Below, piece by piece: positions 8,701-16,930 of a stretch of DNA of 64,000 bases. Both the position numbers and the translations under genes were made by a program. The notes beneath the pieces are model-generated. The model did no database searches, was not told the origin of the DNA, and was given only the letters and a program-made list of their open reading frames with translations. Numbering within the stretch: the first letter of the stretch is position 1; every line of letters starts with the position of its first letter. Source of the DNA: JADJTT01 sp049306275 (GTDB lineage: Bacteria; Bacteroidota; Bacteroidia; Chitinophagales; Saprospiraceae); assembly GCA_049306275.1 (NCBI GenBank), contig JBAQQB010000208.1, positions 1 through 64,000 on the forward strand, given 5' to 3'.

Positions 8701-11700
8701 GAAGGAGCGGTTGAGGGCCGCGAAGCTAAGTTGGGCGAAGATGTTGCCGCGGTCGGCTTCCTGGATCTCCTGCAGCACCTCGGCCACTTTTTTCACTTCG
8801 ATCCATTCGCTGCGCAGCAGTTTGCCTTCCCGTTCGATTTCCAGCAGCACGGATAGTTGTTGCTTGAGGCCTGATTGGATCATCCATTCGGCTTTTTCGC
8901 CAGGTTCCACCACGTTATCGGCGAGGTGGATCCAGCCGGCTTTGTTGGTGGCGATCTTTTTGCCTTTGGGGTCGAAAACGGTGACCCATTTCTTCATCTC
9001 CACTTCCTGGCCGTATTTGTCGGCCGTTTTCATGGTAAGGAGGTAGACGCCGGGTTCGAGTTTGGCTTTGCCCAGGGGCACGGATTTGGCGTCAGCGGTG
9101 TTGAAACCGGCGTCGAGCAGATTCCTTTTCACGGGCCAGTTCTCGGGCTTGTCTTCCTGTTTGTAGGCGTAGGCCGGGAAGGACTTGCGGAACTCGGCTT
9201 CGGAAAGTAGGTAGCGGTCGGGCGCGCTCCAATAGCGGTCGACGAATATCTGGTCAGGCGTTTCGAGCAGGTCCATCCGGATGGTTCCTTTGGCCGGTTC
9301 AAACTGCCCCTGCAGGTTTTGGGTCATCAGGCCGATGGAAGAAAAGCTGTCGAGCGCAATCTGTTCGGGCACGAGGATGGCGGCTTGCAGCGCCACGTAG
9401 CCAAGGGAGATGCGCGATTCGCCCGAATGCGTTTCACCTGTGATATCGGTGACGTCGGCGATGATTTTGTAATCGAATTGCGGTTTGGTAGCCGGGTCGA
9501 CGGTGCGGTCGGGTTTGGCGATGAAGGAGACGGTGAATTCTCCGTTGGTATCGGTCGTCAGCTCGCCGTTGGCGATTTCCATGGATTCGCCGCTGGGGCG
9601 CGGGCGCCAGTAGCCCCACCACCAGGGGAAGGACACTTCGCGCACCACCCGGAATTTGACGGAAGCGCCGTCGATGTTGTTGCCGGCGAAGCCGAGGGCT
9701 TTGCCGGTCACTTTCACCTCGTCGTTGAGCCTGTAAGCTTCCTTGACGGGTTGGAAAGTCACTTCGAATTTGGGCCGCTTGTATTCCTCCACGCGGAAGT
9801 ATTGGCGGGCGTTGCCGCGCGACGATTCGAGGTGCATCATGCCGGTCAGGCCGCCTTCAGGGGCTTTGAAGGTACCGGTGACGGTTCCGTAGGCATTGGT
9901 GCGCAGGTCGAGTTTGGCGACCTCCTGGTAGTTGACATCGCGCAACTTGACGGTAATGGACTCGTTGGGCAGGATGCGGGGCATGCCCGAGGGGTCTTTT
10001 TCCAGCAGCAGGGCTTTGAAATAGACGGTTTGGCCAGGGCGGTAGATAGCTCTGTCGAGGAAGAAATGGGTTTGTTGATAGCTATTCCTGGTCCGGCTGT
10101 AGAAATAGGTCGAGAAGCCCTCATCGAGGAAGAGGGTATCTTTGCCGTTGCGCAGGAGGAGGTTGTAATAATCGTTTTTCTCCTTGAATTCGGGCTGGAG
10201 GAAACCGCGGGCGTCGGACTTACCAGTATCGGCTTTTTTCCAGTCGTATTTTCTGAAAACGGAGTTGTAGGTCCGGCGCCACAGCTCACCGGTCACGCCT
10301 TTCATGGGCGCTCCGGATTGGCGGTTGAAGACGATGAACGATACTTGGCCGCCTTCCTCGCGGCGTTCCCAGTAACCCAGTTGGGAGACGTGGGTTACGA
10401 CGTAGCCCGTGTGCCGGTCCATGCTGAAATCGGGTCCCGAAGACACCAGGATGAGGTATTCGCCGAAAGGCAGAGCATCCATTTTGATTTCGGTGGAATG
10501 AGCGCGGAAATCATCGGCTGCGGGGAGGGTAATTTTCCAGGAACGGGTTCCTGCGATCTCTTTGAGGTAGTTGAGAGCGGCCTCGGAGCCTTTTTCACGT
10601 GCTTTTTCAAACTGCTCCTTGCGTTTTTCGTTGAGGCGGATCACCTTCCCGTACACTTCCGTGAGGTTGCGGTAGCCGGCGCGGGCCAGGAAGGGCTGGC
10701 CGGGGAGGTTGACCCATTCGACTTCGAAGCGCAGTTCGGCGTCTTCCAGGCTCATCCGGAGATTCTCACACTGGGAAGCGCCGATGGTACCCGGGAAGCG
10801 TTTAACGGCGTCGAGGCATATCTGGTGGGCTTTTTTCCAGTAACCGGCCTTGGGCGAGTCCGCCTGGTTTTCATCGAGAAAGCCCTCCTGGTAGTAGAAG
10901 TTAGCTTTCAGGAAGAGTACTTCGGCCAGCAGCGGCGAGGAAGCGTTTTTCTCTTCCAGGTCTTCCAGCGCTTTGAGGTAGAGGTCTTTTTTGATATCGA
11001 GCACGCTGTTTTCGTAGACGAAGCGCAGGCGTTTGAGGTTGGCGTCGAGCAGGGCCGCCTGGTTTTTAGCATCATCAAGGCGCAGGCGGAGCAGGTCTTG
11101 CAGCAGAAGAAGGGTCTGGTAGTGGAAAGAAGCCGTGTCGCGGGTTTCAAACTTGAATTTCACAAAAGCCTTCACATCGGCGAAAGCCTCTTCCTGATCG
11201 AGGTAGAAGCGGTAGGCCGGTTGCGACAGGTAGCTTTGTTCGTTCATGAAATAATCGATCGCCCTGTGGGCGAGGAAGTCGTAGAGCGTGGGGCGCAATG
11301 CGTCGCCGGCATTGCCGGGGGTGGTGATGGCTTCGAAGCCAGTGATATCGATCTCTTCGAGGCCTTTATGGCGCAACGATGCCCAATACAGGGCTGCGAT
11401 GCGGTTTTGGAAGTGTTCAACGGTCCAGGTCCGGATGTCAGCCGGTTGGAAATCCAAGGTAGATTGCCTGTTGGACAATTCCCAATAGCTATTGCTCAGG
11501 TGTTGTTGATACACCTCTGCCAGGATACTCTCCAGGATGGGTTTAGCGGGCATTGACGCTGCGTCGGCTTCCTTTTCCAGGAATTGGATGGCGGCAATCA
11601 TGCCATCGGACTCCAGCATCTGGATATATTTTCCTTTGTACAAAATGGTTTTGACCAGTTGGGGAGCGTTGGCTTCCGATTTGGCGCGGGCATACAACTC

Positions 11701-11889
11701 CTCGACTTTTTCAAGGGCCGATTTGGGCAGGCCTTGTTGTTCGAGGGAGTCGATGACTTTCCATTCCGCGGCATAATCGTCGGGAGGATTGGGCGGGGTC
11801 ATGTGCTGAAATGGTGAAAGGAGGTGAAAACTGTAAATGAAAGAGAGCGTCAGGATGGCGAAGAGGGAAAGCAGAATGGATTTTTTCAT
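5752..11889 (-). CDS. Giant alpha-2-macroglobulin family protein, CTEQ thioester (A2M-1)
   Basis: The start at 11889 (MKKSILLSLFAIL) places the signal peptide at the N-terminus; there is no lipobox cysteine. The 2045-residue product has an alpha-helical N-terminal third, then macroglobulin (MG) beta domains including YRPGQTVYFKALLLEKD (about residue 615). A Pro/Ala-rich linker follows (about 1200-1240), then the A2M domain with LTRWKMLGFAHTL (about 1290) and the thioester domain with YPYECTEQ (Cys about 1490). A2M proteins trap proteases through a Cys-Gln thioester. The protein probably acts in the periplasm or at the surface. It is one of three A2M genes in this window. The 93-bp upstream gap on its 3' side holds nothing recognisable. 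Confidence 0.93.
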   Translation of the reverse strand: MKKSILLSLFAILTLSFIYSFHLLSPFQHMTPPNPPDDYAAEWKVIDSLEQQGLPKSALEKVEELYARAKSEANAPQLVKTILYKGKYIQMLESDGMIAAIQFLEKEADAASMPAKPILESILAEVYQQHLSNSYWELSNRQSTLDFQPADIRTWTVEHFQNRIAALYWASLRHKGLEEIDITGFEAITTPGNAGDALRPTLYDFLAHRAIDYFMNEQSYLSQPAYRFYLDQEEAFADVKAFVKFKFETRDTASFHYQTLLLLQDLLRLRLDDAKNQAALLDANLKRLRFVYENSVLDIKKDLYLKALEDLEEKNASSPLLAEVLFLKANFYYQEGFLDENQADSPKAGYWKKAHQICLDAVKRFPGTIGASQCENLRMSLEDAELRFEVEWVNLPGQPFLARAGYRNLTEVYGKVIRLNEKRKEQFEKAREKGSEAALNYLKEIAGTRSWKITLPAADDFRAHSTEIKMDALPFGEYLILVSSGPDFSMDRHTGYVVTHVSQLGYWERREEGGQVSFIVFNRQSGAPMKGVTGELWRRTYNSVFRKYDWKKADTGKSDARGFLQPEFKEKNDYYNLLLRNGKDTLFLDEGFSTYFYSRTRNSYQQTHFFLDRAIYRPGQTVYFKALLLEKDPSGMPRILPNESITVKLRDVNYQEVAKLDLRTNAYGTVTGTFKAPEGGLTGMMHLESSRGNARQYFRVEEYKRPKFEVTFQPVKEAYRLNDEVKVTGKALGFAGNNIDGASVKFRVVREVSFPWWWGYWRPRPSGESMEIANGELTTDTNGEFTVSFIAKPDRTVDPATKPQFDYKIIADVTDITGETHSGESRISLGYVALQAAILVPEQIALDSFSSIGLMTQNLQGQFEPAKGTIRMDLLETPDQIFVDRYWSAPDRYLLSEAEFRKSFPAYAYKQEDKPENWPVKRNLLDAGFNTADAKSVPLGKAKLEPGVYLLTMKTADKYGQEVEMKKWVTVFDPKGKKIATNKAGWIHLADNVVEPGEKAEWMIQSGLKQQLSVLLEIEREGKLLRSEWIEVKKVAEVLQEIQEADRGNIFAQLSFAALNRSFHNPFTIAVPWTNKQLQVELSTFRDKMQPGSEEEWRVTVKGPKGEKVAAEMVAAMYDASLDQFTPQDWSFQPFPIRGNPTLSHRPKGYSEKGINYLFYPYRPGVDVGYRSYRSLNWFNFHYSNYWMGDAIMLRSMAPRMEAAAAEEAAPAPPPAPGAQKLAMDSVQTFDPEAASEEPAPEPYSAPVSTPQPAKVRTDLDETAFFMPELMTDAEGNIVLRFKMKEALTRWKMLGFAHTLNLESGILRQEVVTQKELMVLPNPPRFFRERDEIEFTAKVVNLTDKTLRGNGELQLLNPLTSMPVYKWLDNPQFNVNFTVEPGQSARLAWRFKVPDINEAPVIEHTVVAAAGDFEDAERSAAPVLSNRMLVTETMPLPVKGKQTRTFVFRSMAENTSTSLSHHRYTLEFTSNPAWYAVQALPYLMEYPYECTEQIFARYYANSLATSVANSHPKIKEVFDKWKDTPAMESNLTKNQELKSALLQETPWVLEALSEEEQKRNIGLLFDLNRMSKEQASALEKIRERQLGNGGFSWFPGERDNWYITQYIVEGLAHLDRLGVSSVKDGANWTMVKSAVGYIDARIVEWYDDLKKWTKKEDMDKDHLSPLVIHYLYTRSYFLDKSMPVALDGRVKEVHDYCIGQAEKYWLNKGYYQEGMLALALNRTGKPQTAAAIVKSLKERSLNHEELGMYWKFNAGYFWYQHPIETQALLIEVFDEVAKDPASVEDMKIWMLKNKQTNHWKTTKATASAVYALLRTGDNWLLSEGDVSIRMGVQPNKETAIWNKVIGQAQRNAEAGTGYFKVAFEGEQVVKDMATLTLDNPNPHIAWGGAYWQYFEDLDKIKSFEETPLQLKRQLFKAELTDTGEKIRPIAEGEALHPGDKVVVRIELRVDRPMEYVHLKDMRASGFEPMEVLSRYKYQGKLGYYESPRDAATNFFISYLPEGTHVFEYPVRVVHKGDFSTGITTLQCMYAPEFSSHSEGIRVKVE

Positions 11890-11966
11890 TTTGGGGGGTG
11901 ATTGGTGATTAGGTAGATTGGAAAGAGAAAGATTATGGTGCACAATAGTACACTATTAACGAATGA

Positions 11967-13037
11967 TTAACGTGGTTTCGCGTGGAAGCGGCGGATATCG
12001 ACTTCGGGGTCGAGGGGGGTGTTGTCGAGCAGGTAGCTGGCCATGTGGTGGGCGAAGAAGGGGCCTTGCGAGGCGCCTTTGGTTCCGAGTCCATTGAAAA
12101 TGAATACGTTTTTAAAATCGGGGTGAACGCCCAGCAGGGGGCGGCGGTCTTTTACTGTTGGACGCACGGCGGCTTTATGTGTTACAATTTCGTAGGGAAC
12201 TTTGAGAATTTTTTCCAGTTGGCCGGTCAGCCAGGTTTTGCCTTCGGGGGTTGGGGCCTCGTTTTCGTAGCGCCAGATGTAGTTGGAACCCGCCCAGTAG
12301 GTACCGTCTTCCATGGGTACGAGGAAGAAGTGGTGGCGGAGCAATTTTTCGGGCTGCGGGCCGGCGATGCGGATGTGCAGGACTTCCCCTTTCGCGCCCT
12401 CGTAGGGCAGGTTGTTGAAGAAAGGATTGTGTTTGGACTGGTAGCCCTCGCAAAAGACGATGGCTTTGGCCGACCAGTCGCGATAGTGCAGGCGTTCGGA
12501 AGAGCGATCGAGTTCTTCGTAGAAGAAAGTGTCTTCTACAACTTCATGGTTTGCGTGGAGCCAGGACCGGAAACCCGACAGCAGGGCCGGGAGGTTGACC
12601 TGTGCGCCATGGGATAATTCGCCGAAGGCGAAGACGGGATGGATCAGGTCTGGCCAGATACCGGGTTCTGCTTCCGGGAGCAGGTATTTTTCGTAGCCCT
12701 CATCGCCCAGGCGCGACATCCAGTGGTTTTGTTCGGTAACCGAAAAGAGGGTGCGCAGCACGTGGCGGTCGCGGTATAGCTCGGCGCCGAGCAGGGTTTC
12801 CAGTTGGCGGTAGGTTTGCCGGGCGAAAGGCACGAGGTCGTCGATGCGCCAGGCCTTGACGTAACGGCGTCCCGTGACCGGGTTGATGATACCGGCGGCA
12901 ACGGTGGAAGCGGTGCCGGTATGGCCGGGGTCTACAACCAGGAGCCGCTGATTTTTTTGATGGAGAAAGAAAGCGAGCAGTGAGCCTGCCAGCCCTTGCC
13001 CTACGATGATGTAATCGACTTGTTTCACGGTATTCAT
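11967..13037 (-). CDS. FAD-dependent amino-acid oxidase-like (DadA/ThiO type) oxidoreductase
   Basis: From the ATG at 13037 the protein has 356 residues. The N-terminal Rossmann motif VDYIIVGQGLAGSLLAFFL is followed by LLVVDPG (ribose-binding acidic end) and AAGIINPVTGRR. Near the C-terminus VRPTVKDRRPLLGVHP and IFNGLGTKGASQGPFFAHHMA resemble the FAD-contact region of the D-amino-acid oxidase/glycine oxidase (DAO) superfamily. The substrate is unknown; no thi genes are adjacent. The gene overlaps the upstream YjbR-like gene by 4 bp (ATGA), indicating translational coupling. Confidence 0.85.
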   Translation of the reverse strand: MNTVKQVDYIIVGQGLAGSLLAFFLHQKNQRLLVVDPGHTGTASTVAAGIINPVTGRRYVKAWRIDDLVPFARQTYRQLETLLGAELYRDRHVLRTLFSVTEQNHWMSRLGDEGYEKYLLPEAEPGIWPDLIHPVFAFGELSHGAQVNLPALLSGFRSWLHANHEVVEDTFFYEELDRSSERLHYRDWSAKAIVFCEGYQSKHNPFFNNLPYEGAKGEVLHIRIAGPQPEKLLRHHFFLVPMEDGTYWAGSNYIWRYENEAPTPEGKTWLTGQLEKILKVPYEIVTHKAAVRPTVKDRRPLLGVHPDFKNVFIFNGLGTKGASQGPFFAHHMASYLLDNTPLDPEVDIRRFHAKPR

Positions 13038-13393
13038 TCGAGTTGTTCCAGTTCGGTTCGGAGTTTTTTGGGAAGGCCGGCCACGACGAGGTCGTAGGAG
13101 TGGTCGATGAGTTCGCGGAGGAGGCTGTCGTCTACAGCGCCCTGGCAATCGATCATATTCCAGTGGATTTTGCTCATGTGCCAGGCCGGTTTGATTTCTT
13201 CGTAGGTTTCGCGCAGCTCGATCGAGCGTTCGGGGTCGCATTTGAGGGAAATGGAGAAATCGGGGTTGTCGAGCCCTGTGATGGCAAACATTTTCCCCAT
13301 TACCTTGAACACCAGAGTCACCTCGTCGAAGGGGAAGGTTTCTTCTACCCCTTTTTTGGAAAGGCAGTATTGGCGGAAGTATTCGAGATCCAT
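13034..13393 (-). CDS. MmcQ/YjbR family DNA-binding-like protein
   Basis: The ATG at 13393 (MDLEYFRQYCLSKKGVEETFPF) is the right start; upstream in-frame codons are translations of a tandem repeat. The 119-residue protein shows YjbR/CyaY-fold marks: GVEETFPFDEVTLVFKVMGKMFA, ISLKCDPERSIELRE, HWNMIDC and LIDHSYDLV. YjbR proteins have a DNA-binding-like fold but no proven role. It overlaps the FAD oxidoreductase start by 4 bp. Confidence 0.88.
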   Translation of the reverse strand: MDLEYFRQYCLSKKGVEETFPFDEVTLVFKVMGKMFAITGLDNPDFSISLKCDPERSIELRETYEEIKPAWHMSKIHWNMIDCQGAVDDSLLRELIDHSYDLVVAGLPKKLRTELEQLE

Positions 13394-13400
13394 TTGGTTT

Positions 13401-13510
13401 AGTGAAAGAGTGAAATGGTGAAAAAGTGAAATGGTGAAAAAGTGAAAGGGAGGCCAAATTGGCAAAGCCAATTTGCATTTCTTCTTTTTCACCATTTCAC
13501 CTTTTCACTA
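13401..13510. repeat. GTGAAA-word array with inverted right half and inner 9-bp hairpin
   Basis: The left part (13401-13450) is built from AGTGAAA/GGTGAAA words. The right part (13481-13510) carries the complementary TTTCACC words, so the whole can fold back. In the centre, CAAATTGGC at 13455-13463 pairs perfectly with 13467-13475. It fills the leader of the YjbR-like gene. The same words occur at 27861-27905 and 36785-36819. Confidence 0.8.
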
Positions 13511-13558
13511 AAAATCAGGTTGAATATAGGGAAAAATTGCTTCCCAGGAAAGGAAAAG

Positions 13559-13630
13559 TGGCCCTACCAGGACTCGAACCTGGATTTAAAGTTTAGGAAA
13601 CTTCCGTTCTATCCCTTGAACTATAGGGCC
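13559..13630 (-). tRNA. tRNA-Arg (anticodon CCT)
   Basis: The reverse complement folds as a complete 72-nt tRNA. The acceptor stem is GGCCCTA/TAGGGCC with discriminator A. The D-arm is GTTC...GAAC, the anticodon stem GAAGT/ACTTT encloses loop TTCCTAA with anticodon CCT, and the T-arm contains GGTTCGAGTCC. CCA is not encoded. It decodes AGG. A consensus promoter lies 18 bp upstream. Confidence 0.95.
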
Positions 13631-13647
13631 TTTTCTAAAGGGGAAGG

Positions 13648-13679
13648 CAAATATAGGAAGTTTGGACGGTTCAAGCAAG
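13648..13679 (-). promoter_or_regulatory. Bacteroidota promoter of tRNA-Arg
   Basis: On the minus strand, CTTG (13679-13676), a 20-bp spacer, then TATATTTG (13655-13648), a perfect TAnnTTTG -7 box. The tRNA 5' end at 13630 lies about 18 bp downstream of the box. Confidence 0.65.
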
Positions 13680-13731
13680 ATGCAGTTTATTCCTGCTGAG
13701 CCGCCTTATCCTCCCGTTCGGCCTCCTTCTT

Positions 13732-13762
13732 TTTGCCCCATCCTGCGCTGGTGGGATATTTG
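13732..13762 (+). promoter_or_regulatory. Bacteroidota promoter for the TPR-barrel/GT2 operon
   Basis: TTTG at 13732-13735, a 19-bp spacer and GATATTTG at 13755-13762 (one mismatch to TAnnTTTG). The gene starts at 13787, leaving a leader of about 20 nt. Confidence 0.6.
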
Positions 13763-13786
13763 AACAAAATTCAAATGTCACACACC

Positions 13787-15010
13787 ATGAAAACATCGCT
13801 GTATCTGACTCTTCTGCTCCTGCTTTGGAGCCTCCCCGCCGTTCAGGCCCAGGACCTGGCCAAGGCCCGCCAACTCTCCCAATCCGGACACTACGCCGAT
13901 GCCGAATCGGCTTTCAGCCAGTTGCTGGCCCAACAACCTCAAAACCCCGATGCGCTCCTCGCACGCGGCTTCAACTTCTCATGGTGGGGCCGCTATGCCG
14001 ATGCGCTCCAGGCTTTCTCCCAGACGCTCGACGCACAGCCCGGCAACTTCGAAGCCCAAAAGGGCGCCGCTTTTACCCTGCTCTACCAGGGCAATGCCAA
14101 AGAAGCCGCACAGGCCTTTGAATCTCTCACCGCCCAGGCCCCTTCCGCTTACGACCTGTTCATTGGCAAAGGCCTGGCCTGGCAGGCTGCAAAGGAATAC
14201 CGCAAAGCGCAAACGGCTTTTAAACGGGCGCTGGAGCTACAACCTCAGTCGGCCGAAGCCTTGCAATTTCTCCAATCGGCAGCCCTGGCCCCCGCCTTCC
14301 TCGAAACTGATATCTGGCTGGGCTTCTCCCGCCTCGACGCCGATGTCAACCAGTTCAACCTCCGCGGAGCCCAGTTGAGCATCCAGGCTGCCAAAAAGTG
14401 GCGGGCTTTGTTCAAATATGATAACTCCCTTGCGCTGGATATCCTCAACCTGGCGCGGCGCGACCGCAACGCGCCGCTGGTCTCTGCCGGCCTGGTGCGC
14501 GAATGGAACGGCAAATCGCTCTCAGAAGCCGAATACGGCCTGCGTTTTCTTGAAGAAAACCAGACCCAGCAGCTGATCTCCGCCGGGCAGGTCTTCTTCC
14601 TGCCCAATAACTCCCGCCTCAAAGCCGGCGGACTTCTGGGTTTCGGGCAAAATCTGGATACTGAGTGGATGGCCTATGCTTCCTACAACGCTCCCCTCGG
14701 TGAAAAATTCCGGTTCGAACCCACCTATTACTTCATCCAGCCGCCCAACGCGCCCGGCCCGGAACACCGCCTGCAACTCGGCCTGCAATACCAGTCGCGC
14801 AGGGGCTATCAGCTCAATCTCTATGGCCTGTACGGCAACACCCTCATCCAGGAAGGCGAAGGCAGGCAGCCCCTCTTCGGCTGGAGCTTCACAGCCCTGG
14901 CCCCATTCTCCAACATAGCCTGGGCACAACTCACCCTGCGCCAGGAGAAAGGGGTATTCTACAATTTCACCTCCGCCGCGCTCGGGCTGAAAGTCAGAAT
15001 CAACAAATAA
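13787..15010 (+). CDS. Periplasmic TPR plus outer-membrane beta-barrel protein (YaiO-like)
   Basis: The start at 13787 (MKTSLYLTLLLLLW) follows the promoter and gives a clean signal peptide ending VQAQ. In the 407-residue protein, residues about 20-165 are three or four TPR units (ARQLSQSGHYADAESAF, ALLARGFNFSWWGRYADAL, YDLFIGKGLAWQAAKEY). The rest alternates amphipathic beta strands (LSIQAAKKWRALFKYD, FRFEPTYYFIQPP, LQLGLQYQSRRGYQLNLYGLYG) and ends in LGLKVRINK, typical of a YaiO-type barrel. TPR-barrel proteins export polysaccharide (PgaA, BcsC, YaiO/YaiP pairs). The gene is 21 bp before a processive GT2 gene, which supports an export role. Confidence 0.82.
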   Translation: MKTSLYLTLLLLLWSLPAVQAQDLAKARQLSQSGHYADAESAFSQLLAQQPQNPDALLARGFNFSWWGRYADALQAFSQTLDAQPGNFEAQKGAAFTLLYQGNAKEAAQAFESLTAQAPSAYDLFIGKGLAWQAAKEYRKAQTAFKRALELQPQSAEALQFLQSAALAPAFLETDIWLGFSRLDADVNQFNLRGAQLSIQAAKKWRALFKYDNSLALDILNLARRDRNAPLVSAGLVREWNGKSLSEAEYGLRFLEENQTQQLISAGQVFFLPNNSRLKAGGLLGFGQNLDTEWMAYASYNAPLGEKFRFEPTYYFIQPPNAPGPEHRLQLGLQYQSRRGYQLNLYGLYGNTLIQEGEGRQPLFGWSFTALAPFSNIAWAQLTLRQEKGVFYNFTSAALGLKVRINK

Positions 15011-15031
15011 TAACCTGAAAAACCGCCCATT

Positions 15032-16885
15032 ATGAACACGCTTCATCAGAAAGATACTGCTCTTCCTGCCGCCATGATCATTCCTGCCGCCGCCAGGCCT
15101 CTTTCCGAAAAAACAGCCGCAGCCACCGGCAGCAAAGCCCCAAAGCCCGCTCTTTATCTGGTGGTCTTCGCCAGCTGGCTGGCCGCGATCGCCTGGTTCG
15201 GACCCCGCCTGCTGTCCCTGCTCGGCATGGCCTACAGCTGGCCTTCCTGGCTGGCGCTGGCCGCATTTGTCGCCTTCATCCACTTTGCCTGGCTGTATGG
15301 TATATATAACGTGTCGGTCGTGCTGTTTGCCCTGTACTATCGTTTTTTCCAACGAAAAGATAAAGAAACGCCCAGGGCTTACCCTGCCACTTTGCCGCCT
15401 GTAGCCATCCTCTACACCACCTGCAACGACTTCGTCGAGGAAAGCGTGGAGTCTTGCGTCAGGCAGGACTACCCCAGCTATAAGGTCTATATCCTCGACG
15501 ACAGCTCGCAGCAGGCGTTCAAAGACCGGGTCGACCGTTTTGCCAGCCGCTATCCCGGACTGGTGGAGGTGGTGCGCCGTCCCGACCGCAAGGCTTTCAA
15601 GGCCGGCAATATGAACCACGGCTTGAGCGTAGCGGCTACGGAAGAGCCCTACTTCGCCATCGCCGATGCCGATGAGATACTACCGTCCGATTTCCTGAGC
15701 AAACTGGTTCCGGTCATGGAAGCCGATCCCTGGTGCGGGTTCGCCCAGGCCAACCACCGCTCCAACCCCGGGGCGCAAAGCCCGCTGGCAAAGGCCCTGG
15801 GCGTAGGAATCGACATCCATTGGAAATGGTACCAGCCGCTGCGCAATGACTACGGCTTCGTCATGTTCCTGGGCCATGGCGCGCTGCTGCGCCGCAAGTG
15901 CTGGGAAGAGATCGGCGGCTTTCCCGACATCGTCAGCGAAGACCTGGGCTTCGCGATCGAAATCCGCGAAAAAGGCTACCGCGGCCGGTTTGTCGAAGAT
16001 GTCATCTGCTACGAAGACTTCCCCGACACGGTCAGGGCTTTCCGCATCCGGCATATGAAGTGGACGCGAGGCACGAGCGAATTTCTCGCCAAAAAGATGG
16101 GCTGGCTGCTCCGCGCCAAAAACATCAGCTGGGCAGAAAAACTCGACATCCTCTTCCCCACCCTCAACCTGCCGCTGACGCTGCTCTATTTCTCCTTCAT
16201 GGTCAACGCCAACCTGCTCCTCCCCTACTTTTTCGGCCAATGGAAGGATGTGACCTTCGTGATCGGAGGCCAGGAAAGGAGCATGCCTATCATTGCGCTC
16301 GACACGCGCTTCGAGGCCATCTACGACCCCGATTTCTTCGCCATGACCATGCTCACTTTTTTCGCTCCGGTGCTTTGTTTCATCCTGGCCCTTGCGCACC
16401 GGCCGCTCCAGCTGGCGCGTTTCCTGGGTTACAGCACGGCCATGTACGCGGCGCTTTCCCCGCTCTCCTCGCTGGGCGTGCTGGCCTATATGATCTCCGG
16501 CAAAGCCATCTTCCTGGTCACGGGCGATGTGCAACAAAAGGCCGTTCCGGAAGAAAAAACAGGCAGTTGGCTGGAAAAATGGAAAACCGGTTACCGGCAG
16601 TTCATCACCAAAAGCCACCCCGACCAGCCGGCGGTACAGTGGTTTGAGGTGTTGACCGGACTGCTCTTTGCCGTAGTCTGCGTATTCATGTTCCAGATCA
16701 GCTTCTTTGGCCTTTGCCTGGCCTTCATCCTGCTGCCGCTGATGCACCGGCTCGGCTGGGAGCACAAGCTCGTCAGGGCCCTGGTTTTTGTGCCCTTCAT
16801 CCTGATACTTTCAGGTGTGGCGGTTGCGGGCATGAGCATGTTTGGCATGCAGTCGGTCTTCTTCGGGTATGGCTTTCATTTTTAA
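15032..16885 (+). CDS. Processive family 2 glycosyltransferase (exopolysaccharide synthase)
   Basis: The 617-residue inner-membrane protein has two N-terminal helices (about 40-58 and 68-95), a cytosolic GT-A domain and at least four C-terminal helices. Catalytic marks are DDSS (about 155), DADE (about 212), SEDLG (about 301, the general-base acidic motif) and RHMKWTRG (about 340, the QxxRW-equivalent of processive beta-glycan synthases). The product is unknown; the architecture matches cellulose/PNAG-like or YaiP-like synthases. No PilZ domain is visible. Together with the TPR-barrel gene just upstream it forms a minimal synthesis and export pair. Confidence 0.9.
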   Translation: MNTLHQKDTALPAAMIIPAAARPLSEKTAAATGSKAPKPALYLVVFASWLAAIAWFGPRLLSLLGMAYSWPSWLALAAFVAFIHFAWLYGIYNVSVVLFALYYRFFQRKDKETPRAYPATLPPVAILYTTCNDFVEESVESCVRQDYPSYKVYILDDSSQQAFKDRVDRFASRYPGLVEVVRRPDRKAFKAGNMNHGLSVAATEEPYFAIADADEILPSDFLSKLVPVMEADPWCGFAQANHRSNPGAQSPLAKALGVGIDIHWKWYQPLRNDYGFVMFLGHGALLRRKCWEEIGGFPDIVSEDLGFAIEIREKGYRGRFVEDVICYEDFPDTVRAFRIRHMKWTRGTSEFLAKKMGWLLRAKNISWAEKLDILFPTLNLPLTLLYFSFMVNANLLLPYFFGQWKDVTFVIGGQERSMPIIALDTRFEAIYDPDFFAMTMLTFFAPVLCFILALAHRPLQLARFLGYSTAMYAALSPLSSLGVLAYMISGKAIFLVTGDVQQKAVPEEKTGSWLEKWKTGYRQFITKSHPDQPAVQWFEVLTGLLFAVVCVFMFQISFFGLCLAFILLPLMHRLGWEHKLVRALVFVPFILILSGVAVAGMSMFGMQSVFFGYGFHF

Positions 16886-16909
16886 AAATCACTGCCTACA
16901 CTGATTTTT
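16884..16909 (+). terminator. Weak terminator after the GT2 gene
   Basis: AAAAATCA (16884-16891) and TGATTTTT (16902-16909) flank a 10-base loop and overlap the stop codon. It is AT-rich and modest in strength. Confidence 0.35.
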
Positions 16910-16930
16910 CTCATTTGAATTCTGGGAAAA

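Noticed and set aside
5671..11556. Long plus-strand open frames opposite A2M-1 (over 600 and 700 codons)
   Set aside because: They are antisense to a clear A2M protein, have composition typical of the shadow frame in GC-rich genes, and no recognisable domain.
11967..13478. A 503-codon version of the FAD oxidoreductase
   Set aside because: The first part lies over the YjbR-like gene in another frame; the Rossmann motif begins right after the ATG at 13037, which overlaps the YjbR stop.
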